The notes: generated from the letters alone by a model not told the origin. 64,000 nt of DNA from Syntrophaceae bacterium UBA2280 (GCA_002347685.1 DDWS01000066.1:240360-304359); one strand, 5' to 3'. Counted from the first letter of the stretch, positions 16,766-26,356 are shown. Numbers and translations are program-made.

Positions 16766-19516
16766 TCATCTTCCTTCACGAAACGCGGCCGGTTCTGCTT
16801 TTTCCAGCCAGGGTCTGATATTGATGTTGTCCCCCCAGATGCCGTCGGCGGAGGGCGGAGATGCCCCCCACCAGTTATGGCGGGCGTCGATATGAATGGT
16901 GGAAAAGCTCTGAATGGCAACGGCGTTGTTCATGAAATTATTGTGAAAGATTTTCGGATTGGCCATGCCGACGCATTTGATGGCCCCTTCTCCCGAGTTT
17001 TTCGAAAACGTATTGTAGGACAGTACCGGTGCGGCGTCCCTGCGGCAGAAAACCGCGTTTTGCGAGGAATGCGCAACATAGCTGTAGGATATTTCCGGAG
17101 CCCCCGCGTAAATATCAAATGCGGTCGTGGCGTATTTCACGATGCAATAGGCAAACGAGCTTGCAACCTTCGTGTTGCCCGAAAGCTTCGCCGCGCTGGA
17201 ATAAAACCCGGGCGCGGGAGACATTGACGCGGCCGTAAAGACAATCGGATGCTCCCTGGTGCCTCGCGCGACAATGCCGCCGTCTTCGGCAATCAAAGAC
17301 GTTTTATGCTCGAACTCCAAAACGACGCCCGGCTGAATAAAAAGGGTCGCCCCGCTGTTTAAAATCAAATCCCTGGTCACGAGATAGGGGCTGCGCGCTA
17401 CGGTCAGATAGGCATCCGCGCTCACCACCCCCCCAAGTTTTTTATTCAGAACATTGACCGTCAGCGAACGCCCCTGCCCGGCCGGCGCGTCTAAAATGGA
17501 CGCCATCTCGACCCGGCCCTGAATGCCTGACAAAACCGTCAGGATGTTCGCGCTTCCCCACCAGTTTTCCCCTGCGACAAACGGCTCACCTGTCTTTTCC
17601 GCAAACAGGTTCCCGGACGGATTGTCGGCGATATGATTGTTTTGCAAAATGCCGCATGAACCCCTGACCAAAATACCGCCCTGCCGGTTGCGGGCGATCA
17701 CGTTGCCTGTGATGTCCGCGGCGGCAGCCTCCAGAACAATGCCGGCTTGCCCGTTTTCGCATATGGAATTGTTTTCAATTTTCGGCGCCGCTCCTTCGCG
17801 CACCGTGACAGCCGGACCGGTATTCTGATGGAAGGTATTTTGGATGACAACCGGTTTGGAAAACGCCCCTTCGATGACCAGCGCTTTTTCATTGCGCATG
17901 AACTCAGATGATTCGATTCTGGGAGATGAAGACCGGCAGGTCACCGCTGTGCGCGCATGCTGAATGCGGACATGCCCGAGGTGATTTTCGCGGTCCCTGA
18001 CGTTTTGGAACACGATGCCCGGCCAGAGGGTTCCATCATCACCACCGGCATCGAAGTCAATGAGATGATCTTGATCGCCGCGCGCGGTGATCCGTCCTTC
18101 AATGATCAGAGCCCCGCCCTCCGATCGGATAACTGTACCCGGTTCAATGGTCAGGTGCGCCTTGTCTTTGACCACCACATCCCTGACCAGAACGTAGGGA
18201 GACGCCCCCGCGTGCCAGACGGCATCCGAATCGATAACGCCGGAAACCGGGGTCGGTCCCGGAGGAATCGGCATGCCCTGCGTCTGCGCAAACCCGCTCT
18301 CATTGCCAGCAAAGTCCACTGCCGAAACACGGTAGTAGTAGGTCTGTAAGTTGGCCAGATCCGCCGCCTTATCCAGGTATTCATTGAATTCTGTTTTTGC
18401 AATCTGCACATATCCGGTCAAAGGAGAGGAGGAACGATAAACCATATACCCGGCCAGATCCGCCGCCTTAGATTTTTCCCAGCCAAGCGCTACCTGCCGG
18501 TCGCGCCCGCGCGATGAAATCCCGGCCGGCACGTCCGGGGCGGTAGTATCGAGCGTCACCGAACCGACAGCGTCCACCCAGTGGGCGGTATTGCCCGCAT
18601 CATCCTTGAGATAACCGGTGACGACGGCTTTTTGGATGTTATCGCCCGGAACCACTTTATACACACCCAGATAGGCACCCGGCTCGACTTCCTGCATGTC
18701 GATGTACTGTTTATGGTCCCCGATGTTGAACCACGCGCGCATTTTCGGCGCACCCTGAATAACCACCCGGATTTCTTCGCCGGCTTTTTTCGGCAGCCCT
18801 CTGGAATCCTGTGTCAGAAGCGCGATGGCCGGCGGACGGGAAGCCTCGGCCAGCGTCGGTGTTGGAATGGTTTTCACCATGTCGCGAAACAGATCGTCAT
18901 TGGCGCGCAGAAGCTGAATGTCGCGGACGTTGAGCGCGGCGACCAGAACCACCGCGACAATGCCTACGGGATGCGTAGAGAAGCCGCCTTCATGCTTGCG
19001 GACGGTGTGCTTGCCGCTCCACAGAAAATGACCTGTTTTCGTGTCCATCATTTTCACGTCCGCGCCCACGGCCACCTGCGAATACAGGACCGCGAAAAAT
19101 TTATCGAAATTGGAGATCTCGCCTGTCACCACCGCGTCCACGCCGAGAATCCTGCCTAACTCCTGCGGAGTCGTTTTGCTGATGACATCGGGATCGGTCA
19201 GCCCCGCGCGGGCCAGAAGCTCGTCTACCCGGTACAGCTCCATATCGGCAAAAGGCAGGGAGCTGAAGTGGTTGTAGAAACCGCGCCGGAGGATATCCAC
19301 GGCTTCCTCTTTGCCGGAAAGATTGACAAACGGCAGTACGGCGACCGTTCGGGGCATATGGTCTTTCATGGCGGGGTCAACCTGATATTCCCCGCTATAC
19401 AGAGAACGGATTTCCGGCGTGATGACGGTGGATTGCGTGGCAACAAGGCATCCCTGTGTGATGAGTAGGACAAGAAGGATCAAACCGTACTTCAACCGTT
19501 TAGAATACTTCCGCAT
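16766..19516 (-). CDS. large lipoprotein: GNA1162-like domain, fibronectin-type module, parallel beta-helix
   Basis: A 916-residue exported protein. The signal ends at LLITQGC, a probable lipobox. Residues ~30-230 resemble the GNA1162/DUF799 family of outer-membrane lipoproteins (RTVAVLPFVNLSGK, LGRILGVDAVVTGEI). A fibronectin-III-like module follows (VALGWEKSKAADLAGYMVYR), then many right-handed beta-helix (NosD/PbH1-like) repeats such as NNSICENGQAGIVLE. ATG at 19516 has GGAGGTTTC 8 nt upstream; an ATG at 19612 would add sequence with no family match. Likely surface or outer-membrane anchored; ligand unknown. Confidence 0.75.
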   Translation of the reverse strand: MRKYSKRLKYGLILLVLLITQGCLVATQSTVITPEIRSLYSGEYQVDPAMKDHMPRTVAVLPFVNLSGKEEAVDILRRGFYNHFSSLPFADMELYRVDELLARAGLTDPDVISKTTPQELGRILGVDAVVTGEISNFDKFFAVLYSQVAVGADVKMMDTKTGHFLWSGKHTVRKHEGGFSTHPVGIVAVVLVAALNVRDIQLLRANDDLFRDMVKTIPTPTLAEASRPPAIALLTQDSRGLPKKAGEEIRVVIQGAPKMRAWFNIGDHKQYIDMQEVEPGAYLGVYKVVPGDNIQKAVVTGYLKDDAGNTAHWVDAVGSVTLDTTAPDVPAGISSRGRDRQVALGWEKSKAADLAGYMVYRSSSPLTGYVQIAKTEFNEYLDKAADLANLQTYYYRVSAVDFAGNESGFAQTQGMPIPPGPTPVSGVIDSDAVWHAGASPYVLVRDVVVKDKAHLTIEPGTVIRSEGGALIIEGRITARGDQDHLIDFDAGGDDGTLWPGIVFQNVRDRENHLGHVRIQHARTAVTCRSSSPRIESSEFMRNEKALVIEGAFSKPVVIQNTFHQNTGPAVTVREGAAPKIENNSICENGQAGIVLEAAAADITGNVIARNRQGGILVRGSCGILQNNHIADNPSGNLFAEKTGEPFVAGENWWGSANILTVLSGIQGRVEMASILDAPAGQGRSLTVNVLNKKLGGVVSADAYLTVARSPYLVTRDLILNSGATLFIQPGVVLEFEHKTSLIAEDGGIVARGTREHPIVFTAASMSPAPGFYSSAAKLSGNTKVASSFAYCIVKYATTAFDIYAGAPEISYSYVAHSSQNAVFCRRDAAPVLSYNTFSKNSGEGAIKCVGMANPKIFHNNFMNNAVAIQSFSTIHIDARHNWWGASPPSADGIWGDNINIRPWLEKAEPAAFREGR

Positions 19517-19737
19517 AAATGAAACCTCCATCCCGATCAAATATGAAGCTGTACCACCCCCCCAAAGCTCAACGCTTTGATTTTGTTCTTGACAACGTTG
19601 TTTACATACCACAGATAGTAAAAGATATCATTTTGAAATCAGCCCTGCATGAAGGGTGTCGTTATCGATATTCAATTTGCGCAAACAGGGAAAACAGTTT
19701 AAGAAGACGGCGTTTTTTTAATCTCGTGATCGCGTCG

Positions 19738-21543
19738 ATGGAAGATCTGATGATCTTGAAAAAACTGAAAATTTTTACCCGCTGGCTGCGCGCCTTTTTT
19801 CTGGAAAACATCACTCGCTGGCTGGTGTTCGGCCTGCTGGTGGGCATTGTGTCAGGTCTGGCGGCCTCCGGTTTCTACTACCTGCTTCAGCTCGCCCGCC
19901 ATTTCTGTCTGGACGTCCTGGCCGGCTACGCGGTGCCGGCCCCCACCGGCGAGCAGATGTTCACGGCCTCCGCCACGCTGAGCTTCAATCCCTGGATCTT
20001 TTTTCTTCTGCCTGTTGTCGGAGGCCTTTTGAGCGGATGGATCGTCTATCGCTTCGCACCGGAAACCGAAGGTCACGGCACAGACGCGATGATTGACGCC
20101 TTTCACAACAAAAAAGGGCACATTCGCGCACGGGTGCCCTTTGTCAAGGGCCTGGCCTCCCTGGTGACACTCTCGAGCGGTGGCAGTGCGGGACGGGAAG
20201 GCCCCATCGCGCAGATCGGTGCCGGAATCGGCTCGACGATAGCGCGCCTTTTGAACTTAAGCGACCGTGAGCGGCGCATTTTACTTCTGGCCGGCTGCGG
20301 TGGTGGACTTTCGGCTATTTTCCGCGCCCCGCTTGGCGGCGCGCTCACCGCGATTGAAATCTTATACAAGGAAGATATGGAAACGGAAGCGCTGGTTCCG
20401 ACAGTGGTCAGTTCGATTACCGCCTACATCATATTCACATATTTTTTCGGCAACAGTCCTATCTTCTATTTTCCTGAATACACGTTTTCCGATCCGCGTG
20501 AATTGGTCTTTTACGTGCTTTTAGGTCTGATCTGTGTTCCCGCCGGCATCCTGTTTATCAAGGTGTTCTACGCCGTCAAAGAGAAAATCTTTGCCCCTTT
20601 GAATATTCCCCGTTATTTCAAACCCGCCCTGGGCGGGCTCGCCGTGGGGCTCATCGGCCTGATCTTCCCGCAGGTTTACGGCGACGGATGGGGCTGGATC
20701 CAGCTGGCCATTTTGGGAAAGCTCGGCATCGGTTTGATGATCGGGCTTGTGCTCGCCAAAATTATCGCCACCAGTTTTACCATTTCGTCCGGCGGCTCCG
20801 GAGGTGTGTTCGGTCCAACACTTTTTATCGGTGGCATGATCGGCGGCGCGGTCGGCTTTTCGGCACACACCTTGTTCCCCGATATCGTGACGCAACCCGC
20901 AGCTTTCGTGGTCGTCGGTATGGCGTCGTTTTTCGCGGGCGTGGCCAGCGCACCCATCGGCACACTGCTGATGTGTTCGGAAATGACACGCGGCTATGGC
21001 CTGATCGCGCCGCTGATGCTCGTCTCCATCATTGCCATTCTGTTTACGCGCAAACATTCCATTTACAGAAAGCAGCTGCAAAGCAAGCTTCAGTCGCCCG
21101 CGCACACGGCCGACTTCACCATCAACCTTTTTGCGGAAACCCGTGTGAAGGAATTCTACATACCGGAAACCGTCACGCCGGTGCGCAAAACCACCTCCTA
21201 CGGGCAGCTCAAAAAAATCTTTGCGGCCTCTAATGTCGAATGCTTCCCGGTATACAACGAAGACGATATCCTGATCGGCTCTGTCAACTGGGATCAAGCG
21301 CGTTCGATTGTCTTCGAGGAAGGCCTCGAAGACCTCATCATCGCTCAGGACATGATGACGCCGCTCCAGACGGTCACACCGGAGGATAATTTCTACGACG
21401 CACTCATGAAATTTATGGAAACCAAGGCGGAAGAACTGCTTGTGGTCGGCCCCGACGATCCCAATCTTGTCCTGGGCGTGCTGCGGCATGACGACCTTAT
21501 CGCGGCATACAATTCGGAACTCAACAGAAGGAAGAATGCGTAG
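19738..21543 (+). CDS. ClC-family chloride channel / antiporter with CBS domains
   Basis: Integral membrane ClC protein: about 10-12 hydrophobic helices, with the ion-path motifs SSGGSAGREGPIAQIG and SGGSGGVFGPTLFIGG. The C-terminal ~130 residues form a CBS pair (MTPLQTVTPEDNFYDAL, ELLVVGPDDPNLVLGVLRHDD). Start chosen at ATG 19738 (MEDLMILKK), close to the first membrane helix; ATG 19519 would add 73 residues of unrelated sequence overlapping the divergent gene's promoter. Whether it is a channel or an H+/Cl- exchanger is undecided. Confidence 0.88.
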   Translation: MEDLMILKKLKIFTRWLRAFFLENITRWLVFGLLVGIVSGLAASGFYYLLQLARHFCLDVLAGYAVPAPTGEQMFTASATLSFNPWIFFLLPVVGGLLSGWIVYRFAPETEGHGTDAMIDAFHNKKGHIRARVPFVKGLASLVTLSSGGSAGREGPIAQIGAGIGSTIARLLNLSDRERRILLLAGCGGGLSAIFRAPLGGALTAIEILYKEDMETEALVPTVVSSITAYIIFTYFFGNSPIFYFPEYTFSDPRELVFYVLLGLICVPAGILFIKVFYAVKEKIFAPLNIPRYFKPALGGLAVGLIGLIFPQVYGDGWGWIQLAILGKLGIGLMIGLVLAKIIATSFTISSGGSGGVFGPTLFIGGMIGGAVGFSAHTLFPDIVTQPAAFVVVGMASFFAGVASAPIGTLLMCSEMTRGYGLIAPLMLVSIIAILFTRKHSIYRKQLQSKLQSPAHTADFTINLFAETRVKEFYIPETVTPVRKTTSYGQLKKIFAASNVECFPVYNEDDILIGSVNWDQARSIVFEEGLEDLIIAQDMMTPLQTVTPEDNFYDALMKFMETKAEELLVVGPDDPNLVLGVLRHDDLIAAYNSELNRRKNA

Positions 21544-21561
21544 ACAACGCCGTGAAGATGA

Positions 21562-21603
21562 CGTTTAAAGTTTAAAGTTTCAGGTTTAAAGTTTAAAGTT
21601 GGA
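21562..21603. repeat. heptad array (AGTTTAA-type), left arm
   Basis: Six in-phase 7-bp units: CGTTTAA, AGTTTAA, AGTTTCA, GGTTTAA, AGTTTAA, AGTTGGA. It starts 18 bp after the ClC stop codon. An inverted copy lies at 21706-21726. Confidence 0.75.
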
Positions 21604-21705
21604 GAGTTTAAAAGGAAAGAACCACTTGCAGGGGGTATTAATTGCCTGATCGTTTGGTATCAGATCTGCAAATCTCGGTTTTGCTTTGTGCGTTTGTGCT
21701 TTTTC

Positions 21706-21726
21706 AACTTTAAACTTTAAACTTAA
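21706..21726. repeat. heptad array, inverted right arm
   Basis: Units AACTTTA, AACTTTA, AACTTAA are the reverse complement of the array at 21562. The two arms flank a ~100-bp spacer between the convergent ClC and rfbD genes and could pair into a ~17-20 bp stem, possibly ending transcription from both sides. Confidence 0.65.
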
Positions 21727-21736
21727 ATCCCATCCT

Positions 21737-22600
21737 TTACTGCACACAACACGTTCGGCTGGTGAGCTGTTTATAATAGTCCTGAAAGGCGAGCTGCCAG
21801 GGCTGCATGGTTTTCCCGGTAGCGGCCATGAATTTCTGCATATTCAGCACACTGTAAGCCGGGCGAGGGGCCGGGCGGTCGAGATCGGCGGTTTTCATGG
21901 GAGAGATCTTTACGGTATCGAGGTGCGCTTCCTTGAGAATTTTTTTCGCAAATTCATACCAGCTGCAATAGCCTCGGTTGGTCACATGGAAAATTCCCCT
22001 GCCCTTTTTATCCATGAGCAGCTCCGTGGCCGCGGCGAGATCCCGCGTGCAGGTGGGTGAACCGATCTGATCATCCACCACGGTCAACTCGCCTGTGGTT
22101 TTGGCCTTGTCGAGAATCGCCCCGACAAAGTTCTTTCCCTTCGTGCCGTAAAGCCAGGCGGTGCGAATGATGATATGCTGCTCGGAGAGCTCCTGCAGAT
22201 AGCGTTCGCCCGCCAGTTTGGAGGCTCCGTATACACTGACGGGTCTGCAGGGGTCGGTTTCTTCATAGGGACGCGTCCCTTTTCCGTCAAACACGTAGTC
22301 GGTGCTGAAATGAATGATCGTAATATTTTTCCCAAGGCAGGCTCCGGCAATATTCTTTACGGCTTCGGCATTGACGGCAAAGCAGCCATCACGGTCGGTT
22401 TCACAGGCATCCACGTTGGTATAGGCCGCGGCATTGATAATCACCTGGGGCGTCGTGTCAGCCACGGCTTTGGTGCAATCGTCCGCGCGCGTGATGTCGA
22501 TTTCGTCCATATCCATGCCGATCACTTCATGGCGGTAACGAAACTGCGAAAGCAGATCGCTCCCCAGCATGCCTTTATGTCCCAACAACAGAATTCTCAT
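21737..22600 (-). CDS. rfbD: dTDP-4-dehydrorhamnose reductase
   Basis: Extended short-chain reductase that makes dTDP-L-rhamnose from dTDP-4-keto-rhamnose. NAD(P)-binding GHKGMLGSDL at the N-terminus; INAAAYTNVDACE; STDYVFDG; catalytic YGASK with upstream Ser/Thr; RTAWLYG. 287 residues, full length. The other rml genes are absent from the window. It starts 5 bp after truA ends, so the two are probably co-transcribed. Confidence 0.92.
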   Translation of the reverse strand: MRILLLGHKGMLGSDLLSQFRYRHEVIGMDMDEIDITRADDCTKAVADTTPQVIINAAAYTNVDACETDRDGCFAVNAEAVKNIAGACLGKNITIIHFSTDYVFDGKGTRPYEETDPCRPVSVYGASKLAGERYLQELSEQHIIIRTAWLYGTKGKNFVGAILDKAKTTGELTVVDDQIGSPTCTRDLAAATELLMDKKGRGIFHVTNRGYCSWYEFAKKILKEAHLDTVKISPMKTADLDRPAPRPAYSVLNMQKFMAATGKTMQPWQLAFQDYYKQLTSRTCCVQ

Positions 22601-22604
22601 GATA

Positions 22605-23342
22605 TCAGTACCTGACCTCTTTCAGAAATAAACCGCACGCGGGCGCGGTGATGCCGGCAATCTTGCGATCGCGCGACGCGATAATCTCCTTTATATCCTC
22701 CGGCTTTCGTTTTCCCCGGGCAACTTCCACAAGCGTGCCGACGATGTTGCGAACCATATACTTCAAAAAGCCCTTCGCTTCCACCGTAATTTCAATCAGA
22801 CCATTTTTGCCTGTTTCGATCCGAATGTCCGTGATCGTACGGACCCGGTCAACCACATCCGATCCGGTCGCGCAAAAACACGAGTAGTCATGCGTCCCCG
22901 ACACGTATTTCGCGGCGGACCGCATCGCCCCGAGATTGAGAGGAGTGCGAATATACCAGCAGTAGTCGCGCCCCAGCACCGGCCGCAGATCCTGATTGCA
23001 GATCCGGTACAGGTAAACCTTGCTTTTCACGTCGCGCTGAGCATGAAATTCAAGCGGAACTTCTTCGAGGTGCTTGACCACAATGTCGGGCGGCAAAAGA
23101 CTGTTGATGCCCCTGAATATTTTTTCGGCGGGAAGCAAGGTAGGGCTTCGAAAATTCGCCACCTGGCTTACGGCATGAACACCCGCGTCCGTTCGCCCGG
23201 ACCCGACCAGCGTGACTTTTCCCGACGTGACCAGGCCCGCGGCTTCTTCGAGAATCTGCTGAATGGAGACGCTGTTTTTCTGGCGCTGCCAGCCGCAGTA
23301 GGCGGCTCCGTCGTATTCCACAATCATTTTAAAGTTACGCAT
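22605..23342 (-). CDS. truA: tRNA pseudouridine(38-40) synthase
   Basis: Converts U38-40 of many tRNAs to pseudouridine. Catalytic Asp in GSGRTDAGVHA, plus YDGAAYCGWQRQ and YLYRICN. The C-terminal FLKYMVRNIVGTLVEVARGK is diagnostic. 245 residues. Divergent from the carboxyltransferase gene across a 162-bp promoter region. Confidence 0.96.
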   Translation of the reverse strand: MRNFKMIVEYDGAAYCGWQRQKNSVSIQQILEEAAGLVTSGKVTLVGSGRTDAGVHAVSQVANFRSPTLLPAEKIFRGINSLLPPDIVVKHLEEVPLEFHAQRDVKSKVYLYRICNQDLRPVLGRDYCWYIRTPLNLGAMRSAAKYVSGTHDYSCFCATGSDVVDRVRTITDIRIETGKNGLIEITVEAKGFLKYMVRNIVGTLVEVARGKRKPEDIKEIIASRDRKIAGITAPACGLFLKEVRY

Positions 23343-23504
23343 GTCTTGTTAATGAGGCTTGCCAGTTTTTTCCAAAAAGGTTATGACGCAAATCAGTCGC
23401 CCGAAATTCACCGTGTGCAGCCGCCGGATGTCAACCGGCTGCGATACTAACGCACACATCAAGACGGGTCAAGATAAAAACAAAATATTTAAAGGAGATC
23501 TCCT
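23343..23504. promoter_or_regulatory. divergent promoter region (truA / carboxyltransferase)
   Basis: This 162-bp spacer must hold promoters for both directions. AAAGGAGAT at about 23491-23499 is the ribosome site for the carboxyltransferase ATG at 23505. No operator palindrome is obvious. Confidence 0.5.
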
Positions 23505-25076
23505 ATGAGCGACGAGGCAAAGCAGGCGACAACCCAGGATAAAATAAAGAACTTTGAGATCCGGACGCAGGCGCTCGCAAAGATGGGCGGGGAAAAAGCC
23601 ATCGCCAAACAGCATGACGGCGGCAAACTCACCGCCCGCGAACGCCTCGACCATTTATTCGACGAAGGAACCTTTCAGGAAGTGCAGCTTTTTGCCCAAC
23701 ACCGCTCCACGCTTTTCGGAATGGATAAAAAGGAAATTCCGGCGGACGGCGTGATTACCGGTTTCGGCAGGGTCAACGGCCGCACCGTGTTTGCCGCCTC
23801 CCAGGATTTTACCAGCGCGGGCGGCACACTCGGTGAAATGCACGCCAAAAAAATATGGAAGGTCATGGACATGGCCATTACCGCCCGAAAACCGTTTATC
23901 GCCATTAACGATTCGGGGGGCGCACGCATCCAGGAGGGTGTCCCCTCGCTGGAAGGCTACGGCGGCATCTTCTACCGCAACACCATCGCTTCCGGTTATA
24001 TTCCGCAGATCACCGCCATCATGGGGCCGACGGCCGGCGGCGCGGTCTACTCACCCGCGCTCACCGACTGGATTTTCATGGTGAAGGATAAATCCTACAT
24101 GTACATCACCGGTCCGGACGTCATCAAAGCCGTCATCGGCGAGGAAGTCACGCAAGAACAGCTCGGCGGCGCGATGGCACATGCCGCCAAAAGCGGTGTA
24201 TGCCATGTCGTCACCGAAAACGACAAGGACTGCCTCGACAAAATCAAGATACTTCTGTCCTATATCCCGGACAGCTGCCAAAGCCCGGCGCCTTTGGTGG
24301 CCTCGACCGACAGTGAAGATCGCCTCTGCCCCGAACTCGACAAGATTATTCCCGACAAGGCCGTGCGCGCCTACAATATGAAAAGCATCATCAAGTCGGT
24401 TGCGGATCACGGTGAAATGTTCGAACTGCATGAACATTGGGCTCAAAATATCATTGTCGCGCTCATCCGTGTGATGGGCAAATCCGTGGGTGTGATTGCC
24501 AATAACCCCATGTTCTATGCGGGCGTCCTCAATGTCAACGCCTCGGACAAGGCCGCCCGCTTTATTCGTTTCTGCGACGCCTTCAATATACCGCTTGTCA
24601 CCTTCACGGATGTTCCCGGCTACATGCCCGGCACGGAGCAGGAATGGGCGGGCATTATCCGACACGGCGCGAAACTCCTGCACGCCTATTCGGAAGCCAC
24701 TGTTCCGAAAATGACGGTCGTCACACGCAAGGCCTACGGCGGCGCGTATATCGGCATGTGCTGCAAGCAGCTGGGCGCGGATTACGTCATGGCCTGGCCG
24801 ACGGCTCAAATCGCCGTGATGGGCGCCGAAGGCGCCTGCAATATCATTTACCGCGGCGACATCGCGGCGGCGGAAGATCCTGCGGCCAAACGCGCCGAAC
24901 TGATCGCGGGCTATGAGGAAAAATTCAACAATCCCTACTTTGCCGCGTCATTGGGCGCTATCGACGAAATCATCCTTCCGCAAAACACGCGCAAAAGGAT
25001 CATCGCTATTCTGGAGACCATGCAAGACAAAAAAGAAGCCAGGCTAGAAAAGAAGCATAATAATATACCTTTGTAG
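23505..25076 (+). CDS. acyl-CoA carboxylase / decarboxylase carboxyltransferase subunit
   Basis: Biotin-dependent carboxyltransferase of the PccB/MmdA/GcdA type, 523 residues. Visible: GGKLTARERLDHLFDEGTF, DSGGARIQEGV (oxyanion hole), MGPTAGGAVYSPALTDW, and the second crotonase half with TFTDVPGYMPG and RKAYGGAYIGM. Next to glutaconate-type CoA-transferase genes the best guess is glutaconyl-CoA decarboxylation, but propionyl- or methylmalonyl-CoA is equally compatible. No biotin carrier, biotin carboxylase or sodium-pump beta subunit is in the window. A decayed, internally deleted relative lies at 48592-48839. Confidence 0.88.
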   Translation: MSDEAKQATTQDKIKNFEIRTQALAKMGGEKAIAKQHDGGKLTARERLDHLFDEGTFQEVQLFAQHRSTLFGMDKKEIPADGVITGFGRVNGRTVFAASQDFTSAGGTLGEMHAKKIWKVMDMAITARKPFIAINDSGGARIQEGVPSLEGYGGIFYRNTIASGYIPQITAIMGPTAGGAVYSPALTDWIFMVKDKSYMYITGPDVIKAVIGEEVTQEQLGGAMAHAAKSGVCHVVTENDKDCLDKIKILLSYIPDSCQSPAPLVASTDSEDRLCPELDKIIPDKAVRAYNMKSIIKSVADHGEMFELHEHWAQNIIVALIRVMGKSVGVIANNPMFYAGVLNVNASDKAARFIRFCDAFNIPLVTFTDVPGYMPGTEQEWAGIIRHGAKLLHAYSEATVPKMTVVTRKAYGGAYIGMCCKQLGADYVMAWPTAQIAVMGAEGACNIIYRGDIAAAEDPAAKRAELIAGYEEKFNNPYFAASLGAIDEIILPQNTRKRIIAILETMQDKKEARLEKKHNNIPL

Positions 25077-25084
25077 GCGAGAAT

Positions 25085-25182
25085 GGTGAATAGTGGATAG
25101 CGGATAGTGAATGGTGGATGGAACGACGTTTGAAGTTTCACGTTTTAGGTTTAAAGTTTCAGGTTGCAGATTGCAGATTTAA
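25085..25182. repeat. 14-unit heptad array with two motif families in one phase
   Basis: Fourteen consecutive 7-bp units without phase slip. Units 1-5 are of the [AG]G[TC]G[AG]AT type (GGTGAAT, AGTGGAT, AGCGGAT, AGTGAAT, GGTGGAT), two are transitional (GGAACGA, CGTTTGA), and the rest are of the NGTTTNA type (AGTTTCA, CGTTTTA, GGTTTAA, AGTTTCA, GGTTGCA, GATTGCA, GATTTAA). It begins 9 bp after the carboxyltransferase stop. Confidence 0.8.
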
Positions 25183-25188
25183 GACTTG

Positions 25189-25215
25189 GGCGGTCTTTTG
25201 GCCGCCTCTTTTTTT
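25189..25215 (+). terminator. intrinsic terminator after the carboxyltransferase gene
   Basis: GGCGGTC-TTTT-GGCCGCC forms a 7-bp stem (one G-U pair), followed by CTTTTTTT after one base. It stands between the carboxyltransferase and gctA, so gctA-gctB probably has its own promoter, or this is an attenuator. Confidence 0.8.
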
Positions 25216-25309
25216 GCTTGAAGCAAAACGGGAAATCTGGCTTAATCCGCCGGACATGTCTTGATCCATGACATGGCTGAAGCAGTCCATCTCGCATCGG
25301 GAGGAAATC

Positions 25310-26356
25310 ATGAACAGCGCCAACGAAAAAATTATGACGCCCAAAGAAGCGATCAGCCGGTTTGTTCAAAACGGCGATCAGCTGGTCATCGGGAACTACA
25401 CCGTGGGCAGCTGCGCCGAACTGGTCTATGAGGTCATCAGGCAGGGCAAAAAAGGCTTCACACTGTATTCGCAATCCGGCATTTTCGACGTCGAAGTCCT
25501 CGTCGGCGCGGGTTGTGTGGAAAAGCTGGTCACCACCTACGTCATGCGCCCGGCAGGTAAAAAAGGCGGCTCGGCGGTTGAGCGGGCGCTACAAGCCGGA
25601 ACCATTCAGATGGAGGACTACACCAACTTCGACTACAACGCGCGAATGGTCGCGGGCATGCACGGCTTGTCGTTCATCCAGGTTCTCGAAGGCGTCATGG
25701 CCACCGATCTTTTCCGTAAGCGCGGTTTCATGGGCGAAGACAAGTTCCGTGTCATCGATTGCCCGTACACCGGAAAGAAACTGCTCACGGTGCCTGCAGC
25801 CAATCCCGACGTCTGCATTGTGCATGTGCAGCGCGCCGACAAACACGGCAATGCCCAGTACTGGGGCGCGCTGGGCAGCGTGGCGGCGGCGGCGCTTGCC
25901 AGCAAAAAAATTATTGTCTCATGCGAGGAAATCGTCGAGCACGATATCATTCAATCCAGCCCGCATCTGACGATTATCCCCGCCTACCGGGTCGACGCCG
26001 TGGTGGAAGTCCCCTGGGGCGCCCATCCCACGGAGGTGCTGGGTCATTACAACATCGATTTTTTCATGTACGGCTTGTTCATGATGGCCGACTCCACAGC
26101 TGAAGGACTCAAGGACTGGATGGACGAATGGGTGTACGGATGCGAAAACCGCGCGGCTTACATCGACCGCTACATCGGCAAATTCGGATCAAGCGTTCTT
26201 GACAGCATCAAAGCCAAACCCTTCTATTCCGCACCGGCCAACTACGGCGCTGCTTTCACCTCCCGCTGGGACCGCGACGGCCGTGAAATCTTCACAGGGC
26301 TGACCCTCCCTGAAATGGAAACGATTTTGAAAGAAAGGGGGAAATTCTATGAGTAA
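25310..26356 (+). CDS. gctA: glutaconate-type CoA-transferase, subunit A
   Basis: Class I CoA-transferase alpha subunit (348 residues), resembling glutaconate CoA-transferase GctA: KIMTPKEAISRFVQNGDQLVIG and later PAYRVDAVVEVPWGAHPTEV. ATG at 25310 has GGGAGGAAATC just upstream; the longer frame from 25268 lacks this. The 8-bp overlap with the next gene indicates equal synthesis of both subunits. The acid substrate cannot be read directly; glutaconate or another dicarboxylic or branched acid is possible. Confidence 0.85.
   Translation: MNSANEKIMTPKEAISRFVQNGDQLVIGNYTVGSCAELVYEVIRQGKKGFTLYSQSGIFDVEVLVGAGCVEKLVTTYVMRPAGKKGGSAVERALQAGTIQMEDYTNFDYNARMVAGMHGLSFIQVLEGVMATDLFRKRGFMGEDKFRVIDCPYTGKKLLTVPAANPDVCIVHVQRADKHGNAQYWGALGSVAAAALASKKIIVSCEEIVEHDIIQSSPHLTIIPAYRVDAVVEVPWGAHPTEVLGHYNIDFFMYGLFMMADSTAEGLKDWMDEWVYGCENRAAYIDRYIGKFGSSVLDSIKAKPFYSAPANYGAAFTSRWDRDGREIFTGLTLPEMETILKERGKFYE

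Noticed and set aside
25085..25182. CRISPR array
   Set aside because: The 7-bp degenerate units have no repeat-spacer alternation and no cas genes are near.
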